Of a DNA stretch of 64,000 nt, positions 34,605 to 43,949 are shown in pieces (position 1 is the stretch's first letter; every line of letters starts with the position of its first letter). Source of the stretch: Bordetella pertussis 18323. Lineage in GTDB: Bacteria; Pseudomonadota; Gammaproteobacteria; Burkholderiales; Burkholderiaceae_B. The DNA is taken from assembly GCF_000306945.1 (NCBI RefSeq), contig NC_018518.1, forward strand, positions 1,612,001-1,676,000, read 5' to 3'. A program made the position numbers and the translations under genes. Under the pieces are notes generated by a model, which saw only the letters and a program-made list of their open reading frames with translations, did not search any database and had not been told where the DNA came from.

Positions 34605-35858
34605 ATGCGATATTCATTTCCCAATCTGGTTCGCAATTCATTATCCGGGCATCGACGCTGGCCCAAGGCCTGGCGCGATCCAGACCCCAAGCCTCATTAC
34701 GACGTCATCGTCGTCGGCGGGGGCGGGCACGGGTTGGCCACCGCATACTACCTGGCGAAAAATCATGGTATTCGCAAGGTCGCCGTCATCGAAAAGGGAT
34801 GGCTGGGCGGCGGAAATACCGGCCGGAATACTACGCTGATTCGTTCGAATTACCTGCTTGCGGGGAATTCCCGGTTTTACGAATGGTCGATGAAGCTCTG
34901 GGAAACCATGAGCCAGGAGCTGAACTACAACGTCATGTTCAGCCAGCGGGGGGTGCTGAACCTGGCGCACAACGATGCGCAGCGGGACGCCTTCATGCGT
35001 CGCGGAAATGCCATGCGCCTGAATGGCATCGATGCGCAATGGCTGACGCGAGAGCAGATCGAGCGGCGGGTTCCCCTGCTCGATTGCGGGCCGGGCGCCC
35101 GCTACCCCGTGGAGGGGGGCTTGCTGCAGCCGCGCGGCGGGGTGGCGCGCCACGACGCCGTTGCGTGGGGCTATGCGCGCGCCGCGGACTCGCTCGGCGT
35201 CGACATCATCCAGAACTGCGAATGCACGGGCATCGACATTCGAAACGGGAAGGTGGTTGGAATCGTGACCTCGCGCGGGCGTATCGCCGCGGATCGCGTC
35301 GGGATCGCTGTCGCTGGCCATACTTCGCAGCTGGCCCAGATGGCTGGCATTGATCTTCCGATTGAAAGCCATGTCCTGCAGGCCTTTGTGAGCGAACCCG
35401 TCAAGCCTGTCCTGGACACGGTCGTCACCTATGGAGCCGGCCACTTCTACGTCAGCCAGTCCGACAAGGGCGAGCTCGTGATGGGCGGCGATCTCGACTT
35501 CTACAACAGTTATTCGCAGCGGGGCAATCTGCCGATTCTGCAGCATGCCGTCGAGTGCGCCATGCAGATGTTCCCCTTCATCAGCCGGCTGCGGATGATG
35601 CGCCACTGGGGCGGCGTCATGGACATGACGATGGACGGTTCGCCCATCATTTCGAAGACGCCCGTCGACAACTTCTACATCAATGGCGGGTGGTGCTATG
35701 GGGGGTTCAAGGCGACGCCTGCTTCGGGCTGGGTATTCGCGCACACCATGGCCAACGACACGCCGCACGAGTTGAACGAGTGTTTCGACATGCGCCGGTT
35801 CGAGTCTGGCCGGCTGTTAAACGAAAAGGGCGCGGGTCCTCGCCCGAACCTTCACTGA
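34605..35858 (+). CDS. soxB: Sarcosine oxidase beta subunit
   Basis: The 417-residue subunit of heterotetrameric sarcosine oxidase that carries FAD and covalent FMN and oxidises sarcosine to glycine. It matches family sequence throughout: RDPDPKPHYDVIVVGGGGHGLATAYYLAKNHG (FAD motif about residues 35-43), EKGWLGGGNTGRNTTLIRSNYL, MFSQRGVLNLAH, GGLLQPRGGVARHDAVAWGYARAA and INGGWCYGGFKATPASGW. soxD follows after 10 bp in the usual soxBDAG order. Confidence 0.96.
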   Translation: MRYSFPNLVRNSLSGHRRWPKAWRDPDPKPHYDVIVVGGGGHGLATAYYLAKNHGIRKVAVIEKGWLGGGNTGRNTTLIRSNYLLAGNSRFYEWSMKLWETMSQELNYNVMFSQRGVLNLAHNDAQRDAFMRRGNAMRLNGIDAQWLTREQIERRVPLLDCGPGARYPVEGGLLQPRGGVARHDAVAWGYARAADSLGVDIIQNCECTGIDIRNGKVVGIVTSRGRIAADRVGIAVAGHTSQLAQMAGIDLPIESHVLQAFVSEPVKPVLDTVVTYGAGHFYVSQSDKGELVMGGDLDFYNSYSQRGNLPILQHAVECAMQMFPFISRLRMMRHWGGVMDMTMDGSPIISKTPVDNFYINGGWCYGGFKATPASGWVFAHTMANDTPHELNECFDMRRFESGRLLNEKGAGPRPNLH

Positions 35859-35868
35859 GCAGACCGCA

Positions 35869-36141
35869 ATGTTGAGACTAGATTGCCCGTTTTGCGGGGT
35901 TCGCAGCCACACGGAATTTTCCTATCTCGGCGATGCGACGAAGACTCGCCCGGCTGACGACGCGCCCATTGAAAGCTGGCTGGATTTCGTCTACATCCGC
36001 CGCAATCCGAAAGGACGGCACGAGGAATACTGGCAGCATGTTCTGGGTTGCCGCGCATGGGTGCGAGTCACGCGCGACACACTCACGCATGCCATCGAGA
36101 ACGTCGACCTGACGGCGCCGATCGAGGAGCCTGCAAAATGA
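35869..36141 (+). CDS. soxD: Sarcosine oxidase delta subunit
   Basis: A 90-residue zinc-binding subunit of the heterotetrameric enzyme. MLRLDCPFCGVRSHTEF carries the CxxC zinc ligands and H, and HEEYWQHVLGCRAW the remaining Cys/His. RRNPKGRHEEYWQH is diagnostic. Its stop overlaps the soxA start (ATGA at 36138-36141), so translation is coupled. Confidence 0.95.
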   Translation: MLRLDCPFCGVRSHTEFSYLGDATKTRPADDAPIESWLDFVYIRRNPKGRHEEYWQHVLGCRAWVRVTRDTLTHAIENVDLTAPIEEPAK

Positions 36142-39077
36142 CGCAGCAATATAGGTTGAATCATGGCGGATTGGTCGACCGTCGTCGTCCGCTGACATTC
36201 CGGTTCGACGGCATTCAGTATCAGGGCTACCACGGCGACACGCTTGCCTCGGCGCTGCTGGCAAACGGCGTGCATCTGGTCGGCCGGAGTTTCAAGTATC
36301 ACCGGCCGCGCGGCATCTATACCGCAGGCGTCGAGGAAATGAATGCGCTGGTCGACGTCCTGAAGGAGGGCCAGGCCGACCCGAACACCAGGGCGACGGT
36401 GGTGGAGCTGGAGGATGGCATCGAAGTGTCGAGCCAGAACCGCTGGCCGTCGCTGCGCTTCGATGTGCGCTCCTTCCATGGCATGATTTCCCGGCTCATC
36501 CCTGCAGGCTTCTACTACAAGACCTTCATGTGGCCGGCGAAGTTCTGGCCGAAGTACGAACATATGATTCGTCAGGCGGCCGGCCTGGGGCGCGCGCCGC
36601 TGGTTCGGGATCGGGACCGCTACGAGAAGCAGCACGCTTACTGCGATGTGCTGGTCGTGGGCGCCGGGACTGCGGGGCTCGCCGCTGCGCGATCGGCCTG
36701 CCAGGCCGGCCTGCGCGTGCTGCTGGTCGACGAGAAGAGCCGCGTGGGCGGGACGCTGCCCGGGTCGAACACCGAGATCGAGGGCGTGGCAGGCGCCAAG
36801 TGGGCGACTGCGGTGGAGCGCGAACTGCGTGAATCCGGCCACGCCAGCGTCATGCTGAGAACAACGGCCTTCGGGTATTACGACCACGACACGGTAGCAC
36901 TGGCCCAGCAGTGCGACACCCCGACCAATCCCCACGGCGCCACGCAACGGCTCTGGTACGTGCATGCAAAGCAGGTAGTGCTGGCGGCCGGCGCCATCGA
37001 GCGGCCTTGCGTCTTTGCCAACAACGACCTACCGGGCGTCATGCTCGCAAGCGCCGCCCGGACCTATTGCAACGAGTTCGGGGTGGCGGTCGGGCGACGC
37101 GTTCTGGTGCTGGCCAACAACGATTCGGCCTACGAGGCGGCTTTGGACCTGAAGCGTGCCGGTATCGACATCGTCGGCGTGGTGGATCAGAGGGAGGCGG
37201 TCAGCGCGAGCCTGTCCGAGACGCTGGCAAGCCTGCGCATCCCGCATCATCGCGGCTCGACGATCAAGAAGGCGACGGGACGTCACCGGGTTCGTTGCGC
37301 CGTCATTGTCGATCAGTCCGGATTGCGCCAAACCGTCCGTTGCGACACGATACTGGTCTCCGGCGGTTGGACGCCCAGCGTCCATCTCCATTCGCAGTCG
37401 GGCGGAAAGGTCGGCTACGACGCGGACCTGAGCACATTCGTTCCCACGAGCACCAAGCAGCACAGCCTGTCGATCGGGGCGTGCGCGGGTCGTCTGCAGC
37501 TGTCGGAATGCCTGGCGGACGGCGCGTCCATTTGCGCGCAGATGGATGGAGAAGCGCAAGGGCGCGGGCATCCGGCCACGCCCCCCAAGGCAGAGAAGCT
37601 GGTCATTCCGCCTCCCCACCTGGGCTACCGCGCCGGCAAACGTTTCATCGACATACAGGATGACGTAACGGTCGAAGACATCGAGCTGGCCGCCAGAGAG
37701 AACTTCCGGTCGGTGGAGCACCTGAAGCGGTACACCACGCTTGGAATGGGAACCGACCAGGGCAAGACGAGCAACGTCAACGGGCTCACCATCATGGGCG
37801 CTCTGCGCTCGGAGTCGCCTGGCGCCGTGGGCACGACGACCTTTCGTCCGCCGTACACTCCGATCCGGTTGGGGCTGCTGTCCGGCAGGCATATCGACAA
37901 GCATTTCAGTGCGGTTCGCGTAAGCCCGATGCATGAATGGCATGTGCGCAATGGCGCGGTGATGGGACCGGCGAATCTCTGGCTGAGGCCGAAGGCATAC
38001 CTGCGTGGCAACGAGTCCTATGCGCAGGCGTGGCAGCGCGAATGCAGGAATGTCCGCCAGGACGTGGGTATCGTGGACGTATCCACGCTCGGCAAGATCG
38101 AGGTCCAGGGCCCGGACGCAGGCGTCTTCCTGGATCGGGTGTATGCCAATCGGATAAGCACGCTGAAGGTCGGCAAGGCGCGGTATGGCGTGCTGCTCAG
38201 AGAGGACGGAATCGTCTTCGACGACGGCACCATCGCCCGCTGGGGAGAGCGGTTGTTCATCCTGTCGACGACGACGGCCAATGCGGCGGCCGTGATGTCT
38301 CACTTCGAGTTTCTGTTGGCGACCGCATGGCCCACGTTGCGGGTCCGGGTTACCTCCGTGACGGATCACTACGCCCAGATTGCGTTGGCGGGGCCCAAGA
38401 GCCGTGAGGTGCTGGAGCGCCTGCAGATTTCGGCCGACGTGACGGATTCGGCGCTTCCTCATATGGCGGTGTGCGAAACCGTCTGGAACGGCCTGAAGCT
38501 GTTGATCTATCGGGTCAGCTTTTCGGGGGAGCGGGCGTATGAGCTTGCGATCGCCGCGGCATACGGCCAAAGGCTGTGGGACCAGCTTCTGGCAGTGGGC
38601 GCTCCATTTTCCATCATGCCCTACGGGACCGAGGCCATGGGCGCGCTGCGAATCGAGAAGGGGCACCCCGCCGGTCCGGAACTGGACGGCCGTACGACCG
38701 CCGCCGACCTTGGGCTGGGTGGGCTCGTGAAAAAGGAGGGGGCTTTCGTGGGCAAGGCGCTACTGGGCCGCGAGGGACTGCAGGCCGCCGATCGGCCGAC
38801 GTTGGTGGGCTTGCGCAGCAAGTCCGGCGCCGCGATCCAGTCCGGGTCCATGCTGGTTCTCCGTGCCGAAGTCGGCGCCCAGGAACTGGGCTGGGTGGCT
38901 TCCGCCACCTACAGTCCCACGCTGGGCCAGCACATCGCGCTGGGTTTCCTGGTGAACGGCGCAAACGCGCTGGGACGGTCCGTGCTGGCATGGTCTGCGC
39001 TGACCTCGTCGCAGGTGGAGGTCGAAGTGGTCAACCCATGCTTCGTCGATATCGAACGGGAGCGTCTCCTTGGATAA
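36138..39077 (+). CDS. soxA: Sarcosine oxidase alpha subunit
   Basis: The 979-residue large subunit that binds NAD and tetrahydrofolate. Order of parts: an N-terminal ring-like domain (FRFDGIQYQGYHGDTLASAL, residues about 20-110); a Rossmann domain with VVGAGTAGLAAARSA near 171-185; a second dinucleotide region (RRVLVLANNDSAYEAALDLK); and a C-terminal GcvT-like aminomethyl domain from about residue 600 (GIVDVSTLGKIEVQGPD to ALRIEKGHPAGPELDGRTTAADLGLGG). The GcvT part transfers the sarcosine methyl to THF as 5,10-methylene-THF, which FolD can use. ATG 36138 matches the family start. Confidence 0.96.
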   Translation: MTQQYRLNHGGLVDRRRPLTFRFDGIQYQGYHGDTLASALLANGVHLVGRSFKYHRPRGIYTAGVEEMNALVDVLKEGQADPNTRATVVELEDGIEVSSQNRWPSLRFDVRSFHGMISRLIPAGFYYKTFMWPAKFWPKYEHMIRQAAGLGRAPLVRDRDRYEKQHAYCDVLVVGAGTAGLAAARSACQAGLRVLLVDEKSRVGGTLPGSNTEIEGVAGAKWATAVERELRESGHASVMLRTTAFGYYDHDTVALAQQCDTPTNPHGATQRLWYVHAKQVVLAAGAIERPCVFANNDLPGVMLASAARTYCNEFGVAVGRRVLVLANNDSAYEAALDLKRAGIDIVGVVDQREAVSASLSETLASLRIPHHRGSTIKKATGRHRVRCAVIVDQSGLRQTVRCDTILVSGGWTPSVHLHSQSGGKVGYDADLSTFVPTSTKQHSLSIGACAGRLQLSECLADGASICAQMDGEAQGRGHPATPPKAEKLVIPPPHLGYRAGKRFIDIQDDVTVEDIELAARENFRSVEHLKRYTTLGMGTDQGKTSNVNGLTIMGALRSESPGAVGTTTFRPPYTPIRLGLLSGRHIDKHFSAVRVSPMHEWHVRNGAVMGPANLWLRPKAYLRGNESYAQAWQRECRNVRQDVGIVDVSTLGKIEVQGPDAGVFLDRVYANRISTLKVGKARYGVLLREDGIVFDDGTIARWGERLFILSTTTANAAAVMSHFEFLLATAWPTLRVRVTSVTDHYAQIALAGPKSREVLERLQISADVTDSALPHMAVCETVWNGLKLLIYRVSFSGERAYELAIAAAYGQRLWDQLLAVGAPFSIMPYGTEAMGALRIEKGHPAGPELDGRTTAADLGLGGLVKKEGAFVGKALLGREGLQAADRPTLVGLRSKSGAAIQSGSMLVLRAEVGAQELGWVASATYSPTLGQHIALGFLVNGANALGRSVLAWSALTSSQVEVEVVNPCFVDIERERLLG

Positions 39078-39684
39078 CTCGCACATGCACTTCGGGCCGG
39101 CCAGCGCCATTCCTCAAGTGACTTCGCCTGCCGCAATAAAACTTGGCGCCCAGGGCCTGGTGTTGACGGAGATGGCCGTGGCCAGCATTCAGCTTTCCGG
39201 CTTTGGCAGCGGTTCGGCGCTTGCCGCATGGATGGCGTCTGCGTTGAAAGTCGCGCCGCAACCGAACACGTTCGTTTCCGTGGCGGAAGGCCGCGTGGAT
39301 ATCGCAGCCATTGCGCCGGCAACCTGGCTGATGAGCGGCGTCGCCGCGGACCTCGACAGCATCGTCGCCTCCGCCCGCGTCGAACTGGAAGAGGTGGCGG
39401 CGATAACCGAGCTGTCCGATGGCAGAAACGTTTTCCTGCAACTTGAAGGCGAGCCGGCGGCAACGGTTCTGAGCAAGTACATCGATATCGATTTCGAAGG
39501 CGGCGCGCTTGCGCCCGGCCGGTGCGCGTCGACCGGGATCCACGACACGGCCGTGCTGGTCATCTGCCGCCGGCCCGACCTGTTTCAGATCGTCGTTCAT
39601 CGCAGCCTGGCGCCCAGCCTGGCGGAAACGCTGGTGGATGGGGCTGCGGAGTTCGGCGTGAACGTTGAACGCTTGGGGGAATGA
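39070..39684 (+). CDS. soxG: Sarcosine oxidase gamma subunit
   Basis: A 204-residue subunit, GcvT-related but smaller, that completes the soxBDAG set. Features include LTEMAVASIQLSGFGSG, AEGRVDIAAIAPATWLM, ELSDGRNVFLQLEGEPA and RSLAPSLAETLVDGAAEFGV. TTG 39070 is chosen because GGAG lies 8-11 bases upstream and it overlaps the soxA stop. ATG 39085 is a possible alternative. Its stop directly touches the purU start. Confidence 0.9.
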   Translation: MDNSHMHFGPASAIPQVTSPAAIKLGAQGLVLTEMAVASIQLSGFGSGSALAAWMASALKVAPQPNTFVSVAEGRVDIAAIAPATWLMSGVAADLDSIVASARVELEEVAAITELSDGRNVFLQLEGEPAATVLSKYIDIDFEGGALAPGRCASTGIHDTAVLVICRRPDLFQIVVHRSLAPSLAETLVDGAAEFGVNVERLGE

Positions 39685-40533
39685 ATGAAGCAGTATGTAC
39701 TTCTTTTGAAATGCCTGGATCGACCCGGGATCGTGCATGAAATCTCCGGCGGTCTCTTTCAGGAGGGTTGCAACATCGAAGAGAGCGCTCAGTTCTCCGA
39801 GAGTGGAACCGCGGTGTTCTACATGCGCGTTCGTTTCTCCGCGCCCGACCGGGCATGCGTGCAAAAAATCGCGACGGCCTTGAAGCGCCTCTACAACGGC
39901 GACGAAGCGGGATTGGCGATCCATGACATGGACAAGCGCAGCCGCGTGCTGATCCTGGTGTCGAAGCACGGCCACTGCTTGAACGACCTGCTGTTCCGCC
40001 AGCGTAGCGGGCTGCTGAACATGGACGTGGCGGGGGTGGTCTCCAATCATCCCGATTTCAGGGAGCTGGCCGCCAGCTACGACATTCCGTTCCATCATTT
40101 CCCGGTCACGCCGCAAACCCGCGCCGAGCAGGAGGGTCGCATACTGGATCTGGTCGCATCGACGCAAAGCGACCTGGTCGTACTGGCACGGTACATGCAG
40201 ATCCTGAGCGACCGGGCCAGCAATGCCCTGAGCGGTCGGGCCATCAATATCCATCATTCGTTCCTGCCCGGCTTCAAGGGCGCGCGGCCCTATTACCAGG
40301 CCTACGATCGCGGTGTGAAGCTGATCGGCGCCACCGCGCACTACGTCACGTCGGAGCTCGACGAGGGCCCGATCATCGAGCAGGACGTGGCCCGCGTAAG
40401 CCATTCGCTGGAGCCGCAGGCCCTGACGGACGTGGGAAGGGACGTCGAATGCATGACGTTGGCTCGGGCGGTCAAGTGGCATACCGAGCATCGAATCATT
40501 CTGAACGGAAGAAAGACGATCGTGTTTGCTTGA
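39685..40533 (+). CDS. purU: Formyltetrahydrofolate deformylase
   Basis: Hydrolyses 10-formyl-THF to formate and THF, recycling folate during sarcosine breakdown. The 282-residue protein has an N-terminal ACT domain (residues 1-80, LLKCLDRPGIVHEISGGLFQEGCNIEES) and a formyltransferase-like domain. That domain has VGVVSNH-like VAGVVSNHPDFRELA, then LARYMQILS, and the catalytic INIHHSFLPGFKGARPYYQAY near residues 188-208 with GATAHYVTSELDEGPIIEQD. It abuts soxG with no gap, supporting a shared C1 pathway. Confidence 0.96.
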   Translation: MKQYVLLLKCLDRPGIVHEISGGLFQEGCNIEESAQFSESGTAVFYMRVRFSAPDRACVQKIATALKRLYNGDEAGLAIHDMDKRSRVLILVSKHGHCLNDLLFRQRSGLLNMDVAGVVSNHPDFRELAASYDIPFHHFPVTPQTRAEQEGRILDLVASTQSDLVVLARYMQILSDRASNALSGRAINIHHSFLPGFKGARPYYQAYDRGVKLIGATAHYVTSELDEGPIIEQDVARVSHSLEPQALTDVGRDVECMTLARAVKWHTEHRIILNGRKTIVFA

Positions 40534-40570
40534 GCGGGACGCCTCGTTCAACACTATCAAGGAGATAAGT

Positions 40571-41557
40571 GTGAAAAGTAAAAACAGAAAGCTCTTTCTC
40601 AGCGGCGCAATTGGCCTGACGGCACTGCTGTCCTTTGGCCGGTCACAGGCCGCGGATGATTATCCGACGAAGCCGATCCGTATCGTTGTCAGCTATGCGC
40701 CAGGCGGAGGCACCGATGTCGCGGCCCGGATTTTCGCGACTCAGCTGAGTTCCAGGATCGGGCAGAGCGTCATTGTCGAGAATCGTCCGGGGGCCACAGG
40801 AAGAATCGGCACCACGTCCGTGGCCCAGGCGGCACCGGATGGCTACACGCTGTTGTTCGGCACTGCGGCCGAGCTGACCATCGCTTCGGTGACGGCAAAG
40901 TCCTTGCCGTATCGGCCAGCGGAGGACTTCGTTCCGATTTCCCTGGTGGGCTGGCTGCCCAACATGCTGGTGGCGTCCGCGAAGTTTCCACCGAATTCCG
41001 TGAAGGAATTGATTGCCTACGCCAAGGCACGTCCTGGTGCGGTCAACTACGGTTCGGGCGGAAACTACTCGCAGCCGCACCTGATCGGGCTGCGGTTCAA
41101 TATTGCCGCCGGTATCGACACCGTCCACGTGCCCTACAAGGGCAGCGGCCCGATGATCACGGATCTTGCCGAGAACCAGATTCAGTATTCGTTCTCGTCC
41201 CCCCAGCCCATGGTCGATCTCATCGGCGCCGGGAAGCTCAAGGCTCTGGCGGTGCTTTCGGACAAACGCCTCGACTCGATGCCCGACCTGCCGACGATGA
41301 GCGAAAGCGGTCTGCCGGGTTTCGTGGACAGTAACTGGCTTGCGCTGATGGCGCCGCGCGGTACGCCGCCAGCCGTCGTGGAAAAACTTCATCGCGCTTC
41401 CGTCGAATCGCTGCAGGCGCCAGCGCTGCTGGAAAGCTGGAAGCGGCTGTACATCGTGCCGTTTGGCAGCTCGCCGCAACAGCTCGCCCAGTTCATCGCC
41501 AGCGAAACCGAGAAGTATCGCGATCTGGCACGCAAGATCAACCTGCAGCCCGAATAG
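40571..41557 (+). CDS. Bug-family periplasmic substrate-binding protein
   Basis: A 328-residue receptor with a signal peptide (KSKNRKLFLSGAIGLTALLS, cleavage near SQA-ADD). Canonical Bug signatures are YPTKPIRIVVSYAPGGGTDVAAR, VIVENRPGATGRIG, YKGSGPMITDLAENQIQYSF and the C-terminal ETEKYRDLARKINLQPE. GTG 40571 is preceded by GGAGATAA. It lies 37 bp after purU and 15 bp before the MmgE/PrpD gene, so it may supply that enzyme's substrate. The ligand is unknown. Confidence 0.9.
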   Translation: MKSKNRKLFLSGAIGLTALLSFGRSQAADDYPTKPIRIVVSYAPGGGTDVAARIFATQLSSRIGQSVIVENRPGATGRIGTTSVAQAAPDGYTLLFGTAAELTIASVTAKSLPYRPAEDFVPISLVGWLPNMLVASAKFPPNSVKELIAYAKARPGAVNYGSGGNYSQPHLIGLRFNIAAGIDTVHVPYKGSGPMITDLAENQIQYSFSSPQPMVDLIGAGKLKALAVLSDKRLDSMPDLPTMSESGLPGFVDSNWLALMAPRGTPPAVVEKLHRASVESLQAPALLESWKRLYIVPFGSSPQQLAQFIASETEKYRDLARKINLQPE

Positions 41558-41572
41558 GCAAACATCTTGGAC

Positions 41573-43009
41573 ATGCAAGATACGGCCCCTGGGCAGGACC
41601 TGCGGATCGGCGAGGCGCTGGCCGACTGGATTGCCCGCCGGGCGCATCCGATCGGCCTGGGTACTTTGGCCCGGGCCAGGTGGGCCGTGGTCGATCTGCT
41701 GGGCTGCGCCATCGCGGGGCGCCGGGATGCCTCGGTCACCGCGTTGACGCGCTGCGCAAAATATTTGGGAACGGGGGATATCAGCGCGCTGGGAACGGCG
41801 TACTGTTATCCGGCGCCGGTTGCCGCGCTCATCGGCGGCACCAGCGCCCACGTGCTGGACTACGACGATACCGGGGCGACCTCGATCGCGCATGTAAGCG
41901 CCGTCGCGGTACCTGCCATTCTGGCGCTGGCCGAGCAGGAGCACCGCTCGCTCGATACCGTGCTGGAGGCGTTCGTCGTGGGTTTCGAGGTGACAACGCG
42001 GGTCGGCCGCATGCTCAATCCAGAGCATTACGCAGCCGGGTGGTACGCGACGGCGACGGCGGGGCTGCTCGGGGCGACAGCGGCGTGCGCGCGCCTCCTG
42101 AAACTGGACGCACGGCAGACTTTGGCCGCGCTCAGCATCGCCACCAACCTGGCGGGCGGGTCGCGGCGGCAAATCGGCTCGACCATGAAGGCGACTCAAG
42201 CGGGCATCGCCGCAAAGAACGCCGTACTTGCCGTACGCCTGGCGCAAGCGGGCATCGAAGGCAGCCAGGAACCCTTCCTCGGAGAGGGCGGATGGCTGTC
42301 GCTCATGGCCGCGCGCCATGGGCCGGGAGCGGGCGCGGCGGCGCTCGAGGGGCTGGGCTCGGATTATGCGCTGGACGCGCCCGAGCTCATCCAGAAGTTT
42401 TTCCCGTGCTGTGCCTCCGCCCACAAAACGCTTGATGCGATTGCCCAATTGATGGCCAGCGGCGAGCTCGACGCGCGCAATGTCGATCGTATCGATACCT
42501 GGCTGACGCCCGTGCAACGGCGGAATCTGCGCTTCGATCAACCCGTCGGCGCGATGCAGGCTCGCTTCAGCCTTCCCTATTGCGCGGCCAGGCTGCTGCA
42601 TGGCGGCTCGCTCAGGTTGGGAGACTTCACGCCGCAGCGGGTCGCCGACCCGCAGCTTGCCGGCATCATGGCGCGGGTCTGTCTCCACGTCCAGGATGTC
42701 CCGCAAGGGCAGGCTATATCATCGGGAACGGAGATGACCGCTGCGCTTCGTACCCGCGTGACCTTGTGCGATGGCACCATACTGGAACGCGTAGTGGGTG
42801 CTCCCAAGGGCAGTGCGGACAATCCGATGACGCAGGCCGAACGTGTCGCCAAGTTCGTCGACTGTTGCGGGTACGCCGGGTTGGCCGTCGATGGCGGGAA
42901 TGTCCTGGCACGCATCGACGTGATGTTCGACAGCAATGTCATCGCGCCGATGCTGCTTCGGTATCTGTCGGGCCTCCTGGCCGACGCCGGTTCATCTCAT
43001 CTCGATTAG
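41573..43009 (+). CDS. MmgE/PrpD-family protein
   Basis: A 478-residue all-helical MmgE/PrpD protein: RARWAVVDLLGCAIAGRRDAS, GGTSAHVLDYDDTGATSIAHVSA (family signature, about residues 85-107), EAFVVGFEVTTRVGR, YATATAGLLGATAA and KFFPCCASAHKTLDAIAQL. Relatives include 2-methylcitrate dehydratase, cis-aconitate decarboxylase and iminodisuccinate epimerase. The true substrate is not evident. An MmgE/PrpD gene also occurs in the P. aeruginosa itaconate cluster. ATG 41573 is preferred over TTG 41567. Confidence 0.85.
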   Translation: MQDTAPGQDLRIGEALADWIARRAHPIGLGTLARARWAVVDLLGCAIAGRRDASVTALTRCAKYLGTGDISALGTAYCYPAPVAALIGGTSAHVLDYDDTGATSIAHVSAVAVPAILALAEQEHRSLDTVLEAFVVGFEVTTRVGRMLNPEHYAAGWYATATAGLLGATAACARLLKLDARQTLAALSIATNLAGGSRRQIGSTMKATQAGIAAKNAVLAVRLAQAGIEGSQEPFLGEGGWLSLMAARHGPGAGAAALEGLGSDYALDAPELIQKFFPCCASAHKTLDAIAQLMASGELDARNVDRIDTWLTPVQRRNLRFDQPVGAMQARFSLPYCAARLLHGGSLRLGDFTPQRVADPQLAGIMARVCLHVQDVPQGQAISSGTEMTAALRTRVTLCDGTILERVVGAPKGSADNPMTQAERVAKFVDCCGYAGLAVDGGNVLARIDVMFDSNVIAPMLLRYLSGLLADAGSSHLD

Positions 43010-43021
43010 GCGGAATCAATC

Positions 43022-43813
43022 ATGCCTCACATGCAGCTTGGCGACGTTCAGATTCACTATGACGTCGTCGGGGACGGCCCCCCGCTGGTCATGACGACGG
43101 GCCTGGGCACCGGGCCGCAATCTCGTCAGGAAATGATCGCGCAGCTTGCGCGCGAGTATTCCGTCGTGACATACCACCAGCGCGGGACCGGGAAAAGCAG
43201 TCCGGGACCGCAAGGCCAGGCGATCGAGGCGCTGGCCGACGACATCGTCGCTTTGATGGACCACCTCAAGTTCGAGCGTGTCCGTCTGATCGGGCTGTCG
43301 ACCGGAACCGGAAAGGTCACGGTAGTCGCCGCCCGCCATCCAGGCCGCGTGGAGAAGCTGGTGCTGGCGGCGCCCTGGACGCATGGCGACGATCTGCTCG
43401 ATCTGATCCAGCACGTTCGGATGGCAGCGGCGGACGGCATGCCTGCCGAGTTGTACGCCCAGTTCAATGCGGTGCTGTTGTATCCGCCGCGCTATCGCCG
43501 CGAGCATGCGTCACGGTTCGCCGCCGCGGCGGCCGACGCCGCCGGGATAAAAACGGATGCGGCAGGTTTGCGGGCGCGCCTGGAAGCCATCCTGCGATTC
43601 GACGCGCGCCCCTTGTATCCGCTCATCTCGAGCTCGACGCTGGTGATGGCCGCCAGGGACGATCTCGTGATGCCCGCGTGGTTTGCGCAGTCTGCCGCGG
43701 CATCGATAAGCGATGCGCGCCTCATCGTGCTCGGCGAAGGAGGGCATATGTTCCCGGAAACCCGCACCGAGGAATTCCTTTCGCTGGTGCTGCCCTTTTT
43801 GCGGCGGGCTTGA
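43022..43813 (+). CDS. Alpha/beta-fold hydrolase
   Basis: A 263-residue hydrolase similar in layout to RutD and 3-oxoadipate enol-lactonase. It has VVTYHQRGTGKS (about residues 49-60), the nucleophile elbow GLSTGTGK with Ser near residue 97, a MAARDDLVMPAWF acid loop with Asp near 217 and the His in GEGGHMFPETR near 242. The elbow GLSTG differs from the usual GxSxGG only in its last residue. The substrate is unknown. It ends the cluster and is followed by a strong terminator. Confidence 0.82.
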   Translation: MPHMQLGDVQIHYDVVGDGPPLVMTTGLGTGPQSRQEMIAQLAREYSVVTYHQRGTGKSSPGPQGQAIEALADDIVALMDHLKFERVRLIGLSTGTGKVTVVAARHPGRVEKLVLAAPWTHGDDLLDLIQHVRMAAADGMPAELYAQFNAVLLYPPRYRREHASRFAAAAADAAGIKTDAAGLRARLEAILRFDARPLYPLISSSTLVMAARDDLVMPAWFAQSAAASISDARLIVLGEGGHMFPETRTEEFLSLVLPFLRRA

Positions 43814-43835
43814 GCCAGGACGCTCATGCAAAAAC

Positions 43836-43868
43836 AAAAAGGCCCAAACCGAAGTTTGGGCCTTTTTT
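43836..43868. terminator. Bidirectional rho-independent terminator
   Basis: GGCCCAAAC (43841-43849) and GTTTGGGCC (43854-43862) form a 9-bp stem with a CGAA loop, with A's on the left and TTTTTT on the right. It can end transcription of the catabolic cluster from the left and of tRNA-Gly from the right. Confidence 0.92.
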
Positions 43869-43873
43869 GAATC

Positions 43874-43949
43874 TGGAGCGGGAAACGAGTCTCGAACTCG
43901 CGACCTCAACCTTGGCAAGGTTGCGCTCTACCAACTGAGCTATTCCCGC
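43874..43949 (-). tRNA. tRNA-Gly (anticodon GCC)
   Basis: On the minus strand a 76-nt cloverleaf starts GCGGGAATAGCTCAGTTGG. The anticodon stem CAACC/GGTTG encloses TTGCCAA (anticodon GCC). The T-arm has GTTCGAGAC, and the 3' end TTCCCGC pairs with GCGGGAA and is followed by the encoded TCCA tail. Confidence 0.97.
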
